A DNA stretch of 64,000 nt. Origin: Hetaerina americana. Its lineage: Eukaryota > Arthropoda > Insecta > Odonata > Calopterygidae. The notes beneath the pieces were generated by a model that was given only the letters and a program-made list of their open reading frames with translations, had not been told where the DNA came from and did not search any database. Of the stretch, positions 49,276 through 61,563 are shown piece by piece. The translations under genes were made by a program, and so were the position numbers. Numbering within the stretch: position 1 is the stretch's first letter; each line of letters opens with the position of its first letter. The stretch spans positions 34,285 to 98,284 of the forward strand of contig JAKTNV010000612.1 in NCBI GenBank assembly GCA_022747635.1, in the 5' to 3' direction.

Positions 49276-51769
49276 GTGCCAATACCGCCCCTTTGGGTTC
49301 TAGGTGAAAATCTCACTCGACAAAAATCAAACAAAAATGTTTCCAGGGTGTGTATTGTTGTTCATTTTCATCAAATAAACAAAATAAAACCTAGAATAAA
49401 TACTGAAAGACAAGAAAATGAGCATAAAAGATGCTTCAGCGCAAGTGTTATGTTACTAAAAGAACCCAAATTTCTAAAAATATTGCGAAAAACAACATCT
49501 TTCAGTTTAAGAGTGAATGTTTGGGTGTATTGAAGGCCATTTATTTCATTTTTAAAAATTTAATTTTCACATTTTTCCATGAAAAGTGCCAATACCCCCC
49601 CTTTGGGTTCAAGGGGAAAATGTCACTCGAAACAAATCAAACAAAAATGTTTCCATGGTGTGTATTGTTGTTCATTTTCATCAAATAAACAAATAAAACC
49701 CAGAATAAATACTGAAAGGCATGAAATGAGCATAAAAGACTCTTCAGCGCAAGTGTTAATGTTACTAAAAGAGCCCAAATTTCTAAAAATATTGCGAAAA
49801 AACCACAATCTTCTGTTAAAGAGTGAATGTTTGAGGGGCATAGAAGGCATTTATTTCAATTTTAGAAAATTTAATTTTTCACATTTTTCCATGAAAAGTG
49901 CCAATACCCCCCCCTTTGGGTTCTAGGTGAAAATCTCACTTGACACAAATCAAACAAAAATGTTTCCATGGTGTGTATTGTTGTTCATTTTCATCAAATA
50001 AACAAAATAAAACCCAGAATAAATCCTGAAAGAAGGGAAATGAGCATAAAAGATGCTTCAGCGCAAGTGTTAATGTTACTAAAAGTGCCCAAATTTCTAA
50101 AAATATTGCGAAAAACAATTATTTTCAGTTTAAGAGTGAATGTTTGAGGTGTATAGAAGGCATTTATTTCATTTTAAAAAATTTAATTTTTCCCATTTTT
50201 CCATGAAAAGTGCCAATACCCACCCCCTTTGGGTTCTAGGTGAAAATCTCACTCGACACAAATCAAACAAAAATGTTTCCATGGTGTGTATTGTTGTTCA
50301 TTTTCATCAAATAAACCAAATCAAACCCAGAATAAATCCTGAAAGACAAGAAATGAGCATAAAAGATGCTTCAGCGCAAGTTTTAATGTTACTAAAAGAG
50401 CCAAAATTTCTAAAAATATTGCGAAAAACAACAATTATCAGCTTAAGAGTGAATGTTTGAGGTGTATAGAAGGCATTTATTTCATTTTTTAAAAATTTAA
50501 TTTTTCCCATTTTTCCATGAAAAGTGCCAATACCCCCCCTTTGGGTTCTAGGTGAAAATCTCACTCCACAAAAATCAAACAAAAATGTTTCCAGGGTGTG
50601 TACTGTTGTTCATTTTCATCAAATAAACAAAATAAAACCCAGAATAAATACTGAAAGACAAGAAATGAGCATAAAAGATGCTTCAGCGCAAGTGTTAATG
50701 TTACTAAAAGAGCCCAAATTTCTAAAAATATTGCGAAAAACAACAATTTTCAGTTTAAGAGTGAATGTTTGAGGTGTATAGAAGTCATTTATTTCATTTT
50801 TAGAAAAATTATAATTTTTCACATTTTTCCATGAAAAGTGCCAATACCCCCCTTGGGTTCTAGGTGAAAATCTCACTTAAAACAAATCAAACAAAAATGT
50901 TTCCATGGTGTGTATTGTTGTTCATTTTCATCAAATAAACAAAATAAAACCCAGAATAAATCATGAAAGGCAAGAAATGAGCATAAAAGAAGCTTCAGCG
51001 CAAGTGTTAATGTTACTAAAGAGCCCAAATATCTAAAAATATTGGGAAAAACAACAATTTTCAGTTTAAGAGTGAATGTTTGAGGTGTATAGAAGTCATT
51101 TATTTCATTTTTAGAAAATTATAATTTTTCACATTTTTCCATGAAAAGTGCCAATACCCCCCTTGGGTTCTAGGTGAAAATCTCACTTAAAACAAATCAA
51201 ACAAAAATGTTTCCATGGTGTGTATTGTTGTTCATTTTCATCAAATAAACAAAATAAAACCCAGAATAAATACTGAAAGGAAAGAAATGAGCATAAAAGA
51301 TGCTTCAGCGCAAGTGTTAATGTTACTAAAAGAGCCCAAATTTCTAAAAATATTGCGAAAAACCACAATCTTCTGTTAAAGAGTGAATGTTTGAGGTGCA
51401 TAGAAGGCATTTATTTCAATTTTAGAAAATTTAATTTTTCACATTTTTCCATGAAAAGTTCCAAATCCCCCCCCTTGGGTTCTAGGTGAAATTCACACTC
51501 GACACAAATCAAACAAAAATGTTTCCATGGTGTGTATTGTTGTTCATTTTCATCAAATAAACAAAATAAAAACCAGAATAAATCCTGAAAGAAGGGAAAT
51601 GAGCATTAAAGATGCTTCAGCGCAAGTGTTAATGTTACTAAAAGAGCCCAAATTTCTAAAAATATTGCGAAAAACAATTATTTTCAGTTTAAGAGTGAAT
51701 GTTTGAGGTGTATAGAAGGCATTTATTTCATTTTTAGAAAATTTAATTTTTCCCATTTTTCCATGAAAA

Positions 51770-51955
51770 GTTCCAATACCCCCCCCTTTGGGTTCTAGGT
51801 GAAAATCTCAATCGACAAAAATCAAACAAAAATGTTTCCAGGGTGTGTATTGTTGTTCATTTTCATCAAATAAACAAAATAAAACCCAGAATAAAATATA
51901 TAATAAATTTATTTCATTTTTAAAAAATTTAATTTTTACCATTTTTCCATGAAAA
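51770..51955 (+). repeat. Truncated monomer, copy 2 (186 bp)
   Basis: Same junction as the copy at 49092, with palindrome AATAAATTTATT at 51,902-51,913 and TTTTTACC after it. The head reads GTTCCAATACC and CTCAATCGACAAAAATC. It lies directly after the GTTCCAAATCC unit at 51458 and is followed by a CTCCACAAAAATC unit. Confidence 0.9.
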
Positions 51956-54900
51956 GTGCCAATACCCCCCCTTTGGGTTCTAGGTGAAAATCTCACTCCA
52001 CAAAAATCAAACAAAAATGTTTCCAGGGTGTGTATTGTTGTTCATTTTCATCAAATAAACAAAATAAAACCTAGAATAAATACTGAAAGACAAGAAATGA
52101 GCATAAAAGATGCTTCAGCGCAAGTGTTAATGTTACTAAAAGAGCCCAAATTTCTAAAAATATTGCGAAAAACAACAATTTTCAGTTTAAGAGTGAATGT
52201 TTGAGGTGTATTGAAGGCATTTATTTCATTTTTAAAAAATTTAATTTTTCACATTTTTCCATGAAAAGTGCCAATACCCCCCCTTTGGGTTCAAGGTGAA
52301 AATCTCACTCGACACAAATCAAACAAAAATGTTTCCATGGTGTGTATTGCTGTTCAGTTTCATCAAATAAACAAAATAAAACCCAGAATAAATCATGAAA
52401 GGCAAGAAATGAGCATAAAAGAAGCTTCAGCGCAAGTGTTAATGTACTAAAAGAGCCCAAATATCTAAAAATATTGCGAAAAACAACAATTTTCAGTTTA
52501 AGAGTGAATGTTTGAGGTGTATAGAAGTCATTTATTTCATTTTTAGAAAATTATAATTTTTCACATTTTTCCATGAAAAGTGCCAATACCCCCCCTTGGG
52601 TTCTAGGTGAAAATCTCACTTAAAACAAATCAAACAAAAATGTTTCCATGGTGTGTATTGTTGTTCATTTTCATCAAATAAACAAAATAAATCCAGAATA
52701 AATCCTGAAAGACAAGAAATGAGCATAAAAGATGCTTCAGCGCAAGTGTTAATGTTACTAAAAGAGCCCAAATTTCTAAAAATATTTTGCGAAAAACAAT
52801 TATTTTCAGTTTAAGAGTGAATGTTTGAGGTGTATTGAAGGCATTTATTTCATTTTTAAAAAATTTAATTTTTCACATTTTTCCATGAAAAGTGCCAATA
52901 CCCCCCCTTTGGGTTCAAGGGGAAAATGTCACTCGACACAAATCAAACAAAAATGTTTCCATGGTGTGTATTGTTGTTCATTTTCATCAAATAAACAAAA
53001 TAAAACCCAGAATATATACTGAAAGGCATGAAATGAGCATAAAAGACTCTTCAGCGCAAGTGTTAATGTTACTATAAGAGCCCAAATTTCTAAAAATATT
53101 GCGAAAAAACCACAATCTTCTGTTAAAAAGTGAATGTTTGAGGGGCATAGAAGGCATTTATTTCAATTTTAGAAAATTTAATTTTTCACATTTTTCCATG
53201 AAAAGTGCCAATACCCCCCCTTTGGGTTCTAGGTGAAAATCTCACTTGACACAAATCAAACAAAAATGTTTCCATGGTGTGTATTGTTGTTCATTTTCAT
53301 CAAATAAACCAAATAAAACCCAGAATAAATCCTGAAAGACAAGAAATGAGCATAAAAGATGCTTCAGCGCAAGTTTTAATGTTACTAAAAGAGCCAAAAT
53401 TTCTAAAAATATTGCGAAAAACAACAATTATCAGCTTAAGAGTGAATGTTTGAGGTGTATAGAAGGCATTTATTTCATTTTTTAAAAATTTAATTTTTCC
53501 CATTTTTCCATGAAAAGTGCCAATACCCCCCCTTTGGGTTCTAGGTGAAAATCTCACTCCACAAAAATCAAACAAAAATGTTTCCAGGGTGTGTATTGTT
53601 GTTCATTTTCATCAAATAAACAAAATAAAACCCAGAATAAATACTGAAAGACAAGAAATGAGCATAAAAGATGCTTCAGCGCAAGTGTTAATGTTACTAA
53701 AAGAGCCCAAATTTCTAAAATAATTGCGAAAACAACAATTTTCAGATTAAGAGTGAATGTTTGAGGTGTATAGAAGTCATTTATTTCATTTTTAAAAAAT
53801 TTAATTTTTCCCATTTTTCCATGAAAAGTGGCAATACCCCCCCTTTGGGTTCTAGGTGAAAATCTCACTCCACAAAAATCAAACAAAAATGTTTCCAGGG
53901 TGTGTATTGTTGTTCATTTTCATCAAATAAACAAAATAAAACCTAGAATAAAATACTGAAAGACAAGAAATGAGCATAAAAGATGCTTCAGCGCAAGTGT
54001 TAATGTTACTAAAAGAGCCCAAATTTCTAAAAATATTGCGAAAAACAACAATTTTCAGTTTAAGAGTGAATGTTTGAGGTGTATTGAAGGCATTTATTTC
54101 ATTTTTAAAAAATTTAATTTTTCACACTTTTCCATGAAAAGTGCCAATACCCCCCCTTTGGGTTCAAGGTGAAAATCTCACTCGACACAAATCAAACAAA
54201 AATGTTTCCATGGTGTGTATTGTTGTTCATTTTCATCAAATAAACAAATAAAACCCAGAATAAATCATGAAAGGCAAGAAATGAGCATAAAAGAAGCTTC
54301 AGCGCAAGTGTTAATGTTACCTAAAAGAGCCCAAATATCTAAAAATATTGGGAAAAACAACAATTTTCAGTTTAAGAGTGAATGTTTGAGGTGTATAGAA
54401 GTCATTTATTTCATTTTTAGAAAATTATAATTTTTCACATTTTTCCATGAAAAGTGCCAATACCCCCCTTGGGTTCTAGGTGAAAATCTCACTTAAAACA
54501 AATCAAACAAAAATGTTTCCATGGTGTGTATTGTTGTTCATTTTCATCAAATAAACAAAATAAAACCCAGAATAAATACTGAAAGGAAAGAAATGAGCAT
54601 AAAAGATGCTTCAGCGCAAGTGTTAATGTTACTAAAAGAGCCCAAATTTCTAAAAATATTGCGAAAAAACCACAATCTTCTGTTAAAGAGTGAATGTTTG
54701 AGGTGCATAGAAGGCATTTATTTCAATTTTAGAAAATTTAATTTTCACATTTTTCCATGAAAAGTTCCAAATCCCCCCCCCTTGGGTTCTAGGTGAAAAT
54801 CACACTCGACACAAATCAAACAAAAATGTTTCCATGGTGTGTATTGTTGTTCATTTTCATCAATAAACAAAATAAAAACCAGAATAAATCCTGAAAGAAG

Positions 54901-55075
54901 GGAAATGAGCATTAAAGATGCTTCAGCGCAAGTGTTAATGTTACTAAAAGAGCCCAAATTTCTAAAAATATTGCGAAAAACAATTATTTTCAGTTTAAGA
55001 GTGAATGTTTGAGGTGTATAGAAGGCATTTATTTCATTTTTTAGAAAATTTAATTTTTTCCATTTTTCATGAAAA

Positions 55076-55261
55076 GTTCCAATACCCCCCCCTTTGGGTT
55101 CTAGTTGAAAATCTCAATCGACAAAAATCAAACAAAAATGTTTCCAGGGTGTGTATTGTTGTTCATTTTCATCAAATAAACAAAATAAAACCCAGAATAA
55201 AATATATAATAAATTTATTTCATTTTTAAAAAATTTAATTTTTACCATTTTTCCATGAAAA
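55076..55261 (+). repeat. Truncated monomer, copy 3 (186 bp)
   Basis: Same junction, with the palindrome at 55,208-55,219. The head matches copy 2 (GTTCCAATACC, CTCAATCGACAAAAATC) with TAGTTGAAAATC as a private change. The upstream unit at 54764 is the GTTCCAAATCC kind, as before copy 2. Confidence 0.9.
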
Positions 55262-57456
55262 GTTCCAATACCCCCCCTTTGGGTTCTAGGTGAAAATCTC
55301 ACTCGACAAAAATCAAACAAAAAATGTTTCCAGGGTGTGTATTGTTGTTCATTTTCATCAAATAAACAAAACAAAACCCAGAATAAATACTGAAAGACAA
55401 GAAATGAGCATAAAAGATGCTTCAGCGCAAGTGAAAATGTTACTAAAAGAGCCCAAATTTCTAAAATAATTGCGAAAAACAACAATTTTCAGATTAAGAG
55501 TGAATGTTTGAGGTGTATAGAAGTCATTTATTTCATTTTTAAAAAATTTAATTTTTCCCATTTTTCCATGAAAAGTGGCAATACCCCCCCTTTGGGTTCT
55601 AGGTGAAAATCTCACTCCACAAAAATCAAACAAAAATGTTTCCAGGGTGTTATTGTTGTTCATTTTCATCAAATAAACAAAATAAAACCTAGAATAAATA
55701 CTGAAAGACAAGAAATGAGCATAAAAGATGCTTCAGCGCAAGTGTTAATGTTACTAAAAGAGCCCAAATTTCTAAAAATATTGCGAAAAACAACAATTTT
55801 CAGTTTAAGAGTGAATGTTTGAGGTGTATTGAAGGCATTTATTTCATTTTTAAAAAATTTAATTTTTCACATTTTTCCATGAAAAGTGCCAATACCCCCC
55901 TTTGGGTTCAAGGTGAAAATATCACTCGACACAAATCAAACAAAAATGTTTCCCATGGTGTGTATTGTTTTTCATTTTCATCAAATAAACAAAATAAAAC
56001 CCAGAATAAATCATGAAAGGCAAGAAATGAGCATAAAAGAAGCTTCAGCGCAAGTGTTAATGTTACTAAAAGAGCCCAAATATCTAAAAATATTGCGAAA
56101 AAACAACAATTTTCAGTTTAAGAGTGAATGTTTGTGGTGTATAGAAGTCATTTAATTTCATTTTTAGAAAATTATAATTTTTCACATTTTTCCATGAAAA
56201 GTGCCAATACCCCCCTTGGGTTCTAGGTGAAAATCTCACTTAAAACAAATCAAACAAAAATGTTTCCATGGTGTGTATTGTTGTTCATTTTCATCAAATA
56301 AACAAAATAAAACCCAGAATAAATCCTGAAATACAAGAAATGAGCATAAAAGATGCTTCAGCGCAAGTGTTAATGTTACTAAAAGAGCCCAAATTTCTAA
56401 AAATATTTTGCGAAAAACAATTATTTTCGGTTTAAGAGTGAATGTTTGAGGTGCATAGAAGGCATTTATTTCATTTTCTAGAAAATTTAATTTTTTCCCA
56501 TTTTTTCCATGAAAAGTGCCAAAAACCCCCCCCTTGGGTTCTAGGTGAAAATCTCACTCGACACAAATCAAACAAAAATGTTTCCATGGTGTGTATTGCT
56601 GTTCATTTTCATCAAATAAACAAAATAAAACCAGAATAAATCCTGAAAGACAAGAAATGAGCATAAAAGATGCTTCAGTGCAAGTGTTAATGTTACTAAA
56701 GGGCAAAAAATTTCTAAAAAAATTGCGAAAAACAACAATTTTCAGTTTAAGAGTGAATGTTTGAGGTGTATAGAAGGCATTTATTTCATTTTTAGAAAAA
56801 TTAATTTTTCACATTTTTCCATGAAAAGTGCCAATACTCACCCCCGTTTGGGTTCTAGGTGAAAATCTCACCCGACACAAATCAAAAAAAATGTTTCCAT
56901 GGTGTATATTGTTTTTTCATTTTCATCAAATAAACAAAATAAAACCCAGAATAAATCCTGAAAGACAAGAAATGAGCATAAAAGATGCTTCAGCGCGAGT
57001 GTTAATGTTACTAAAAGGGCAAAAATTTCTAAAAATATTGCGAAAAACAACAATTTTCAGTTTAAGAGCGAATGTTTGAGGTGTATAGAAGGCATTTATT
57101 TCATTTTTAAAAAATTTAATTCTTCCTATTTTTCCATGAAAAGTGCCAATACCCCCCCCCCTTTGGGTTCTAGGTGAAAATCTCACTCGACACAAATCAA
57201 ACAAAAATGTTTCCATGGTGTGTATTGCTGTTCATTTTCATCAAATAAACAAAATAAAACCAGAATAAATACTGAAAGACAAGAAATGAGCATATTAATG
57301 CTTCAGCGCAAGTGTTAATTTTACTAAAAGAGCCAAAATTTCTAAAAAATTATGCGAAAAACAACAATTTTCAGTTTAAGAGTGAATGTTTGAGGTGTAT
57401 AGAAGGAATTTATTTCATTTTTAGAAAATTTAATTTTTCCCATTTTTCCATGAAAA

Positions 57457-57767
57457 GTGCCAATACCCCCCCTTGTAGTTCTAGGTGAAAACCTCACTCG
57501 ACACGAATCAAACAAAAATGTTTCCATGGTGTGTATTGTTTTTCATTTTCATCAAATAAACAAAATAAAACCCAGAATAAATCATTAAAGACAAAAAAAG
57601 AGCATAAAAAATGCCTCAGCGCAAGTGTTAATGTTAGTAAAGAGCGCAAATTTCCAAAAATATTGTGAAAAACAACAATCTTTCATTATAGAGTGAATGT
57701 TTGAGGTGTATAGAAGGCATTTATTTCATTTTTAGAAATTTTAATTTTTCTCATTTCTCCATGAAAA
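57457..57767 (+). repeat. Diverged monomer subtype, copied at 62495
   Basis: This unit and its copy at 62495 have a TTGTAGTTCTAGG head, ACCTCACTCGACACG, TCATTAAAGAC, AATGCCTCAGCGC, GTTAGTAAA, GAGCGCAAATTTCC, ATTGTGAAAAAC and CTTTCATTATAGAG. Together these make it the second most divergent subtype after the 38796 unit. It ends with GAAATTTTAATTTTTCTC. It sits beside a D-tail unit here but not at 62495, so it moved with its left neighbours. Confidence 0.8.
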
Positions 57768-58707
57768 GTGTCAATACCCCCCCCTTTGGGTTCAAGGTGA
57801 AAATCTCACTCGACACAAATCAAACAAAAATGTTTCCATGGTGTGTATTGTTGTTCATTTTCATCAAATAAACAAAATAAAACCCAGAATAAATCATGAA
57901 AGGCAAGAAATGAGCATAAAAGAAGCTTCAGCGCAAGTGTTAATGTTACTAAAAGAGCCCAAATATCTAAAAATATTGCGAAAAAACAACAATTTTCAGT
58001 TTAAGAGTGAATGTTTGAGGTGTATAGAAGTCATTTATTTCATTTTTAGAAAATTATAATTTTTTCACATTTTTCCATGAAAGTGCCAATACCCCCCTTG
58101 GGTTCTAGGTGAAAATCTCACTTAAAACAAATCAAACAAAAATGTTTCCTTGGTGTGTATTGTTGTCCATTTTCATCAAATAAACAAAATAAAACCCAGA
58201 ATAAATACTTAAAGGAAAGAAATGAGCATAAAAGATGCTTCAGCGCAAGTGTTAATGTTACTAAAAGAGCCCAAATTTCTAAAAATATTGCGAAAAAACC
58301 ACAATCTTCTGTTAAAGAGTGAATGTTTGAGGTGCATAGAAGGCATTTATTTCAATTTTAGAAAATTTAATTTTTCACATTTTTCCATGAAAAGTTCCAA
58401 ATCCCCCCCCCCTTGGGTTCTAGGTGAAAATCTCACTCGACACAAATCAAACAAAAATGTTTCCATGGTGTGTATTGCTGTTCATTTTCATCAAATAAAC
58501 AAAATAAAACCCAGAATAAATGCTGAAAGACAAGAAATGAGCATAAAAGATGCTTCAGCGCGAGTGTTAATGTTACTAAAAGAGCCAAAATTTCTAAAAA
58601 TATTGCGAAAAACAACAATTTTCAGTTTAAGAGTGAATGTTTGAGGTGTATAGAAGGCATTTATTTCATTTTTAAAAAATTTAATTTTTACCATTTTTCC
58701 ATGAAAA

Positions 58708-58888
58708 GTGCCAATCCTTTTGGGTTCTAGGTGAAAATCTCAATCGAAAAAAATCAAACAAAAATGTTTCCAGGGTGTGTATTGTTGTTCATTTTCATCA
58801 AATAAACAAAATAAAACCCAGAATAAAATATATAATAAATTTATTTCATTTTTAAAAAATTTAATTTTTTACCATTTTTCCATGAAAA
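58708..58888 (+). repeat. Truncated monomer, copy 4 (181 bp)
   Basis: Same junction, with the palindrome at 58,834-58,845. The C-tract has nearly vanished (GTGCCAATCCTTTTGGG), accounting for the shorter length. The head reads CTCAATCGAAAAAAATC. It is part of the 6-mer duplication and is copied at 60449. Confidence 0.9.
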
Positions 58889-59823
58889 GTGCCAATACCC
58901 CCCCCTTTGGGTTCTAGGTGAAAATCTCACTCGACAAAAATCAAACAAAAATGTTTCCAGGGTGTGTATTGTTGTTCATTTTCATCAAATAAACAAAATA
59001 AAACCAGAATAAATACTGAAAGACAAGAAATGAGCATAAAAGATGCTTCAGCGCAAGTGTTAATGTTACTAAAAGAGCCCAAATTTCTAAAAATATTGCG
59101 AAAAACAACAATTTTCAGTTTAAGAGTGAATTTTTGAGGTGTATTGAAGGCATTTATTTCATTTTTAGAAAATTTAATTTTTCACATTTTTCCATGAAAA
59201 GTGCCAATACCCCCCCTTTGGGTTCTAGGTGAAAATCTCACTCGACACAAATCAAAAAAAAATGTTTCCATGGTGTGTATTGTTGTCATTTCATCAAATA
59301 AACAAAATAAAACCCAGAATAAAATCCTGAAAGACAAGAAATGAGCATAAAAGATGCTTCAGCGCAAGTGTTAATGTTACTAAAAAGAGCCCCAAATTTC
59401 TAAAATATGCGAAAAACAACTTATTTTCAGTTTAAGAGTGAATGTTTGAGGTGTATAGAAGGCATTTATTTTCATTTTTAGAAAATTTAATTTTTCCCAT
59501 TTTTCCATGAAAAGTGCAAAAACCCCCCCTTTGGGTTCTAGGTGAAAATCTCACTCGAAACAAATCAAACAAAAATGTTTCCATGGTGTGTATTGCTGTT
59601 CATTTTCATCAAATAAACAAAATAAAACCCAGAATAAATACTTAAGGAAAGAAATGAGCATAAAAGATGCTTCAGCGCAAGTGTTAATGTTACTAAAAGA
59701 GCCCAAATTTCTAAAAATATTGCGAAAAACAATTATTTTCAGTTAAGAGTGAATGTTTGAGGTGTATAGAAGGCATTTATTTCATTTTTAGAAAATTTAA
59801 TTTTTCCCATTTTTCCATGAAAA

Positions 59824-60134
59824 GTGCAAAAACCCCCCCTTTGGGTTCTAGGTGAAAATCTCACTTAAAACAAATCAAACAAAAATGTTTCCATGGTGTG
59901 TATTGTTGTCCATTTTCAACAAATAAACAAAATAAAACCCAGAATTAATACTTAAAGGAAAGAAATGAGCATAAAAGATGCTTCAGCGCAAGTGTTAATG
60001 TTACTAAAAGAGCCCAAATTTCTAAAAATATTGCGAAAACCACAATCTTCTGTTAAAGAGTGAATGTTTGAGGTGCATAGAAGGCATTTATTTCAATTTT
60101 AGAAAATTTAATTTTTCACATTTTTCCATGAAAA
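59824..60134 (+). other. Chimeric monomer at the 6-mer joint
   Basis: The start (GTGCAAAAACC, TTTGGG) copies the unit at 59514. From CTCACTTAAAACAAATC on it copies the K unit at 58083, including TTGTCCATTTTC and TACTTAAAGGAAAG. The switch lies between about 59,840 and 59,865. Confidence 0.82.
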
Positions 60135-60448
60135 GTTCCAAATCCCCCCCCCCCTTGGGTTCTAGGTGAAAATCTCACTCGACACAAATCAAACAAAAAT
60201 GTTTCCATGGTGTGTATTGCTGTTCATTTTCATCAAATAAACAAAATAAAAACCCAGAATAAATGCTGAAAGACAAGAAATGAGCATAAAAGATGCTTCA
60301 GCGCGAGTGTTAATGTTACTAAAAGAGCCAAAATTTCTAAAAATATTGCGAAAACAACAATTTTCAGTTTAAGAGTGAATGTTTGAGGTGTATAGAAGGC
60401 ATTTATTTCATTTTTAAAAAATTTAATTTTACCATTTTTCCATGAAAA

Positions 60449-60627
60449 GTGCCAATCCTTTGGGTTCTAGGTGAAAATCTCAATCGAAAAAAATCAAACA
60501 AAAATGTTTCCAGGGTGTGGATTGTTGTTCATTTTCATCAAATAAACAAAATAAAACCCAGAATAAAATATATAATAAATTTATTTCATTTTTAAAAAAT
60601 TTAATTTTTACCATTTATCCATGAAAA
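60449..60627 (+). repeat. Truncated monomer, copy 5 (179 bp)
   Basis: Same junction, with the palindrome at 60,574-60,585. It is the tandem copy of the truncated unit at 58708 (offset 1,741 bp), with one T fewer after the two-base C-tract and GTGTGGATTG as a private change near 60,517. Confidence 0.9.
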
Positions 60628-61563
60628 GTGCCAATACCCCCCCTTTGGGTTCTAGGTGAAAATCTCACTCGACAAAAATCAAACAAAAATGTTTCCAGGG
60701 TGTGTATTGTTGTTCATTTTCATCAAATAAACAAAATAAAACCCAGAATAAATACTGAAAGACAAGAAATGAGCATAAAAGATGCTTCAGCGCAAGTGTT
60801 AATGTTACTAAAAGAGCCAAATTTCTAAAAATATTGCGAAAAACAACAATTTTTCAGTTTAAGAGTGAATTTTTGAGGTGTATTGAAGGCATTTATTTCA
60901 TTTTTAGAAAATTTAATTTTTCACCTTTTTCCATGAAAAGTTGCCAATACCCCCCCCTTTGGGTTCTAGGTGAAAATCTCACTCGACACAAATCAAACAA
61001 AAATGTTTCCATGGTGTGTATTGTTGTTCATTTTCATCAAATAAACAAAATAAAACCCAGAATAAATCTGAAAGACAAGAAATGAGCATAAAAGATGCTT
61101 CAGCGCAAGTGTTAATGTTACTAAAAGAGCCCAAATTCTAAAAATATTGCGGAAAAAACAATTATTTTCAGTTTAAGAGTGAATGTTTGAGGTGTATAGA
61201 AGGCATTTATTTCATTTTTAGAAAATTTAATTTTTCCCATTTTTCCATGAAAAGTGCAAAAAACCCCCCCTTTGGGTTTCTAGGGAAAATCTCACTCGAA
61301 ACAAATCAAACAAAAATGTTTCCATGGTGTGTATTGCTGTTCATTTTCATCAAATAAACAAAATAAAACCCAGAATAAATACTTAAAGGAAAGAAATGAG
61401 CATAAAAGATGCTTCAGCGCAAGTGTTAATGTTACTAAAAGAGCCAAATTTCTAAAAAATATTGCGAAAAACAACAATTTTCAGTTTTAGAGTGAATGTT
61501 TGAGGTGTATAGAAGGCATTTATTTCATTTTTAAAAATTTAATTTACCATTTTTCCAAGAAAA

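Larger units (their letters stand above)
47846..58082 (+). repeat. Mosaic block with truncated monomers and frequent small indels
   Basis: Monomers start at 47846, 48156, 48466, 48779, 49092, 49276, 49586, 49898, 50210, 50524, 50838, 51148, 51458, 51770, 51956, 52268, 52580, 52892, 53205, 53517, 53828, 54141, 54454, 54764, 55076, 55262, 55575, 55886, 56201, 56516, 56828, 57143, 57457 and 57768. A recurrent order is D tail, K, a GTTCCAAATCC unit, then the truncated unit (52268-55262 shows it with other units between). Small indels are more common than in the left half, for example GTATTGTTCATT near 47,925, TTGTTGTCATTTT near 48,862 and TTTTTCATGAAAAG near 49,264. Confidence 0.8.
58083..61563 (+). 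repeat. 6-mer tandem duplication, about 1,740 bp period
   Basis: Copy 1 units start at 58083, 58394, 58708 (truncated), 58889, 59201 and 59514. Copy 2 units start at 59824, 60135, 60449 (truncated), 60628, 60940 and 61254. Offsets are 1,739-1,741 bp throughout. Matching features include the near-empty C-tract in the truncated unit and GTGCAAAAACC in the last unit. Copies differ by many one-base indels in A, T and C runs, more than in the 9-mer and 12-mer duplications. Confidence 0.87.
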
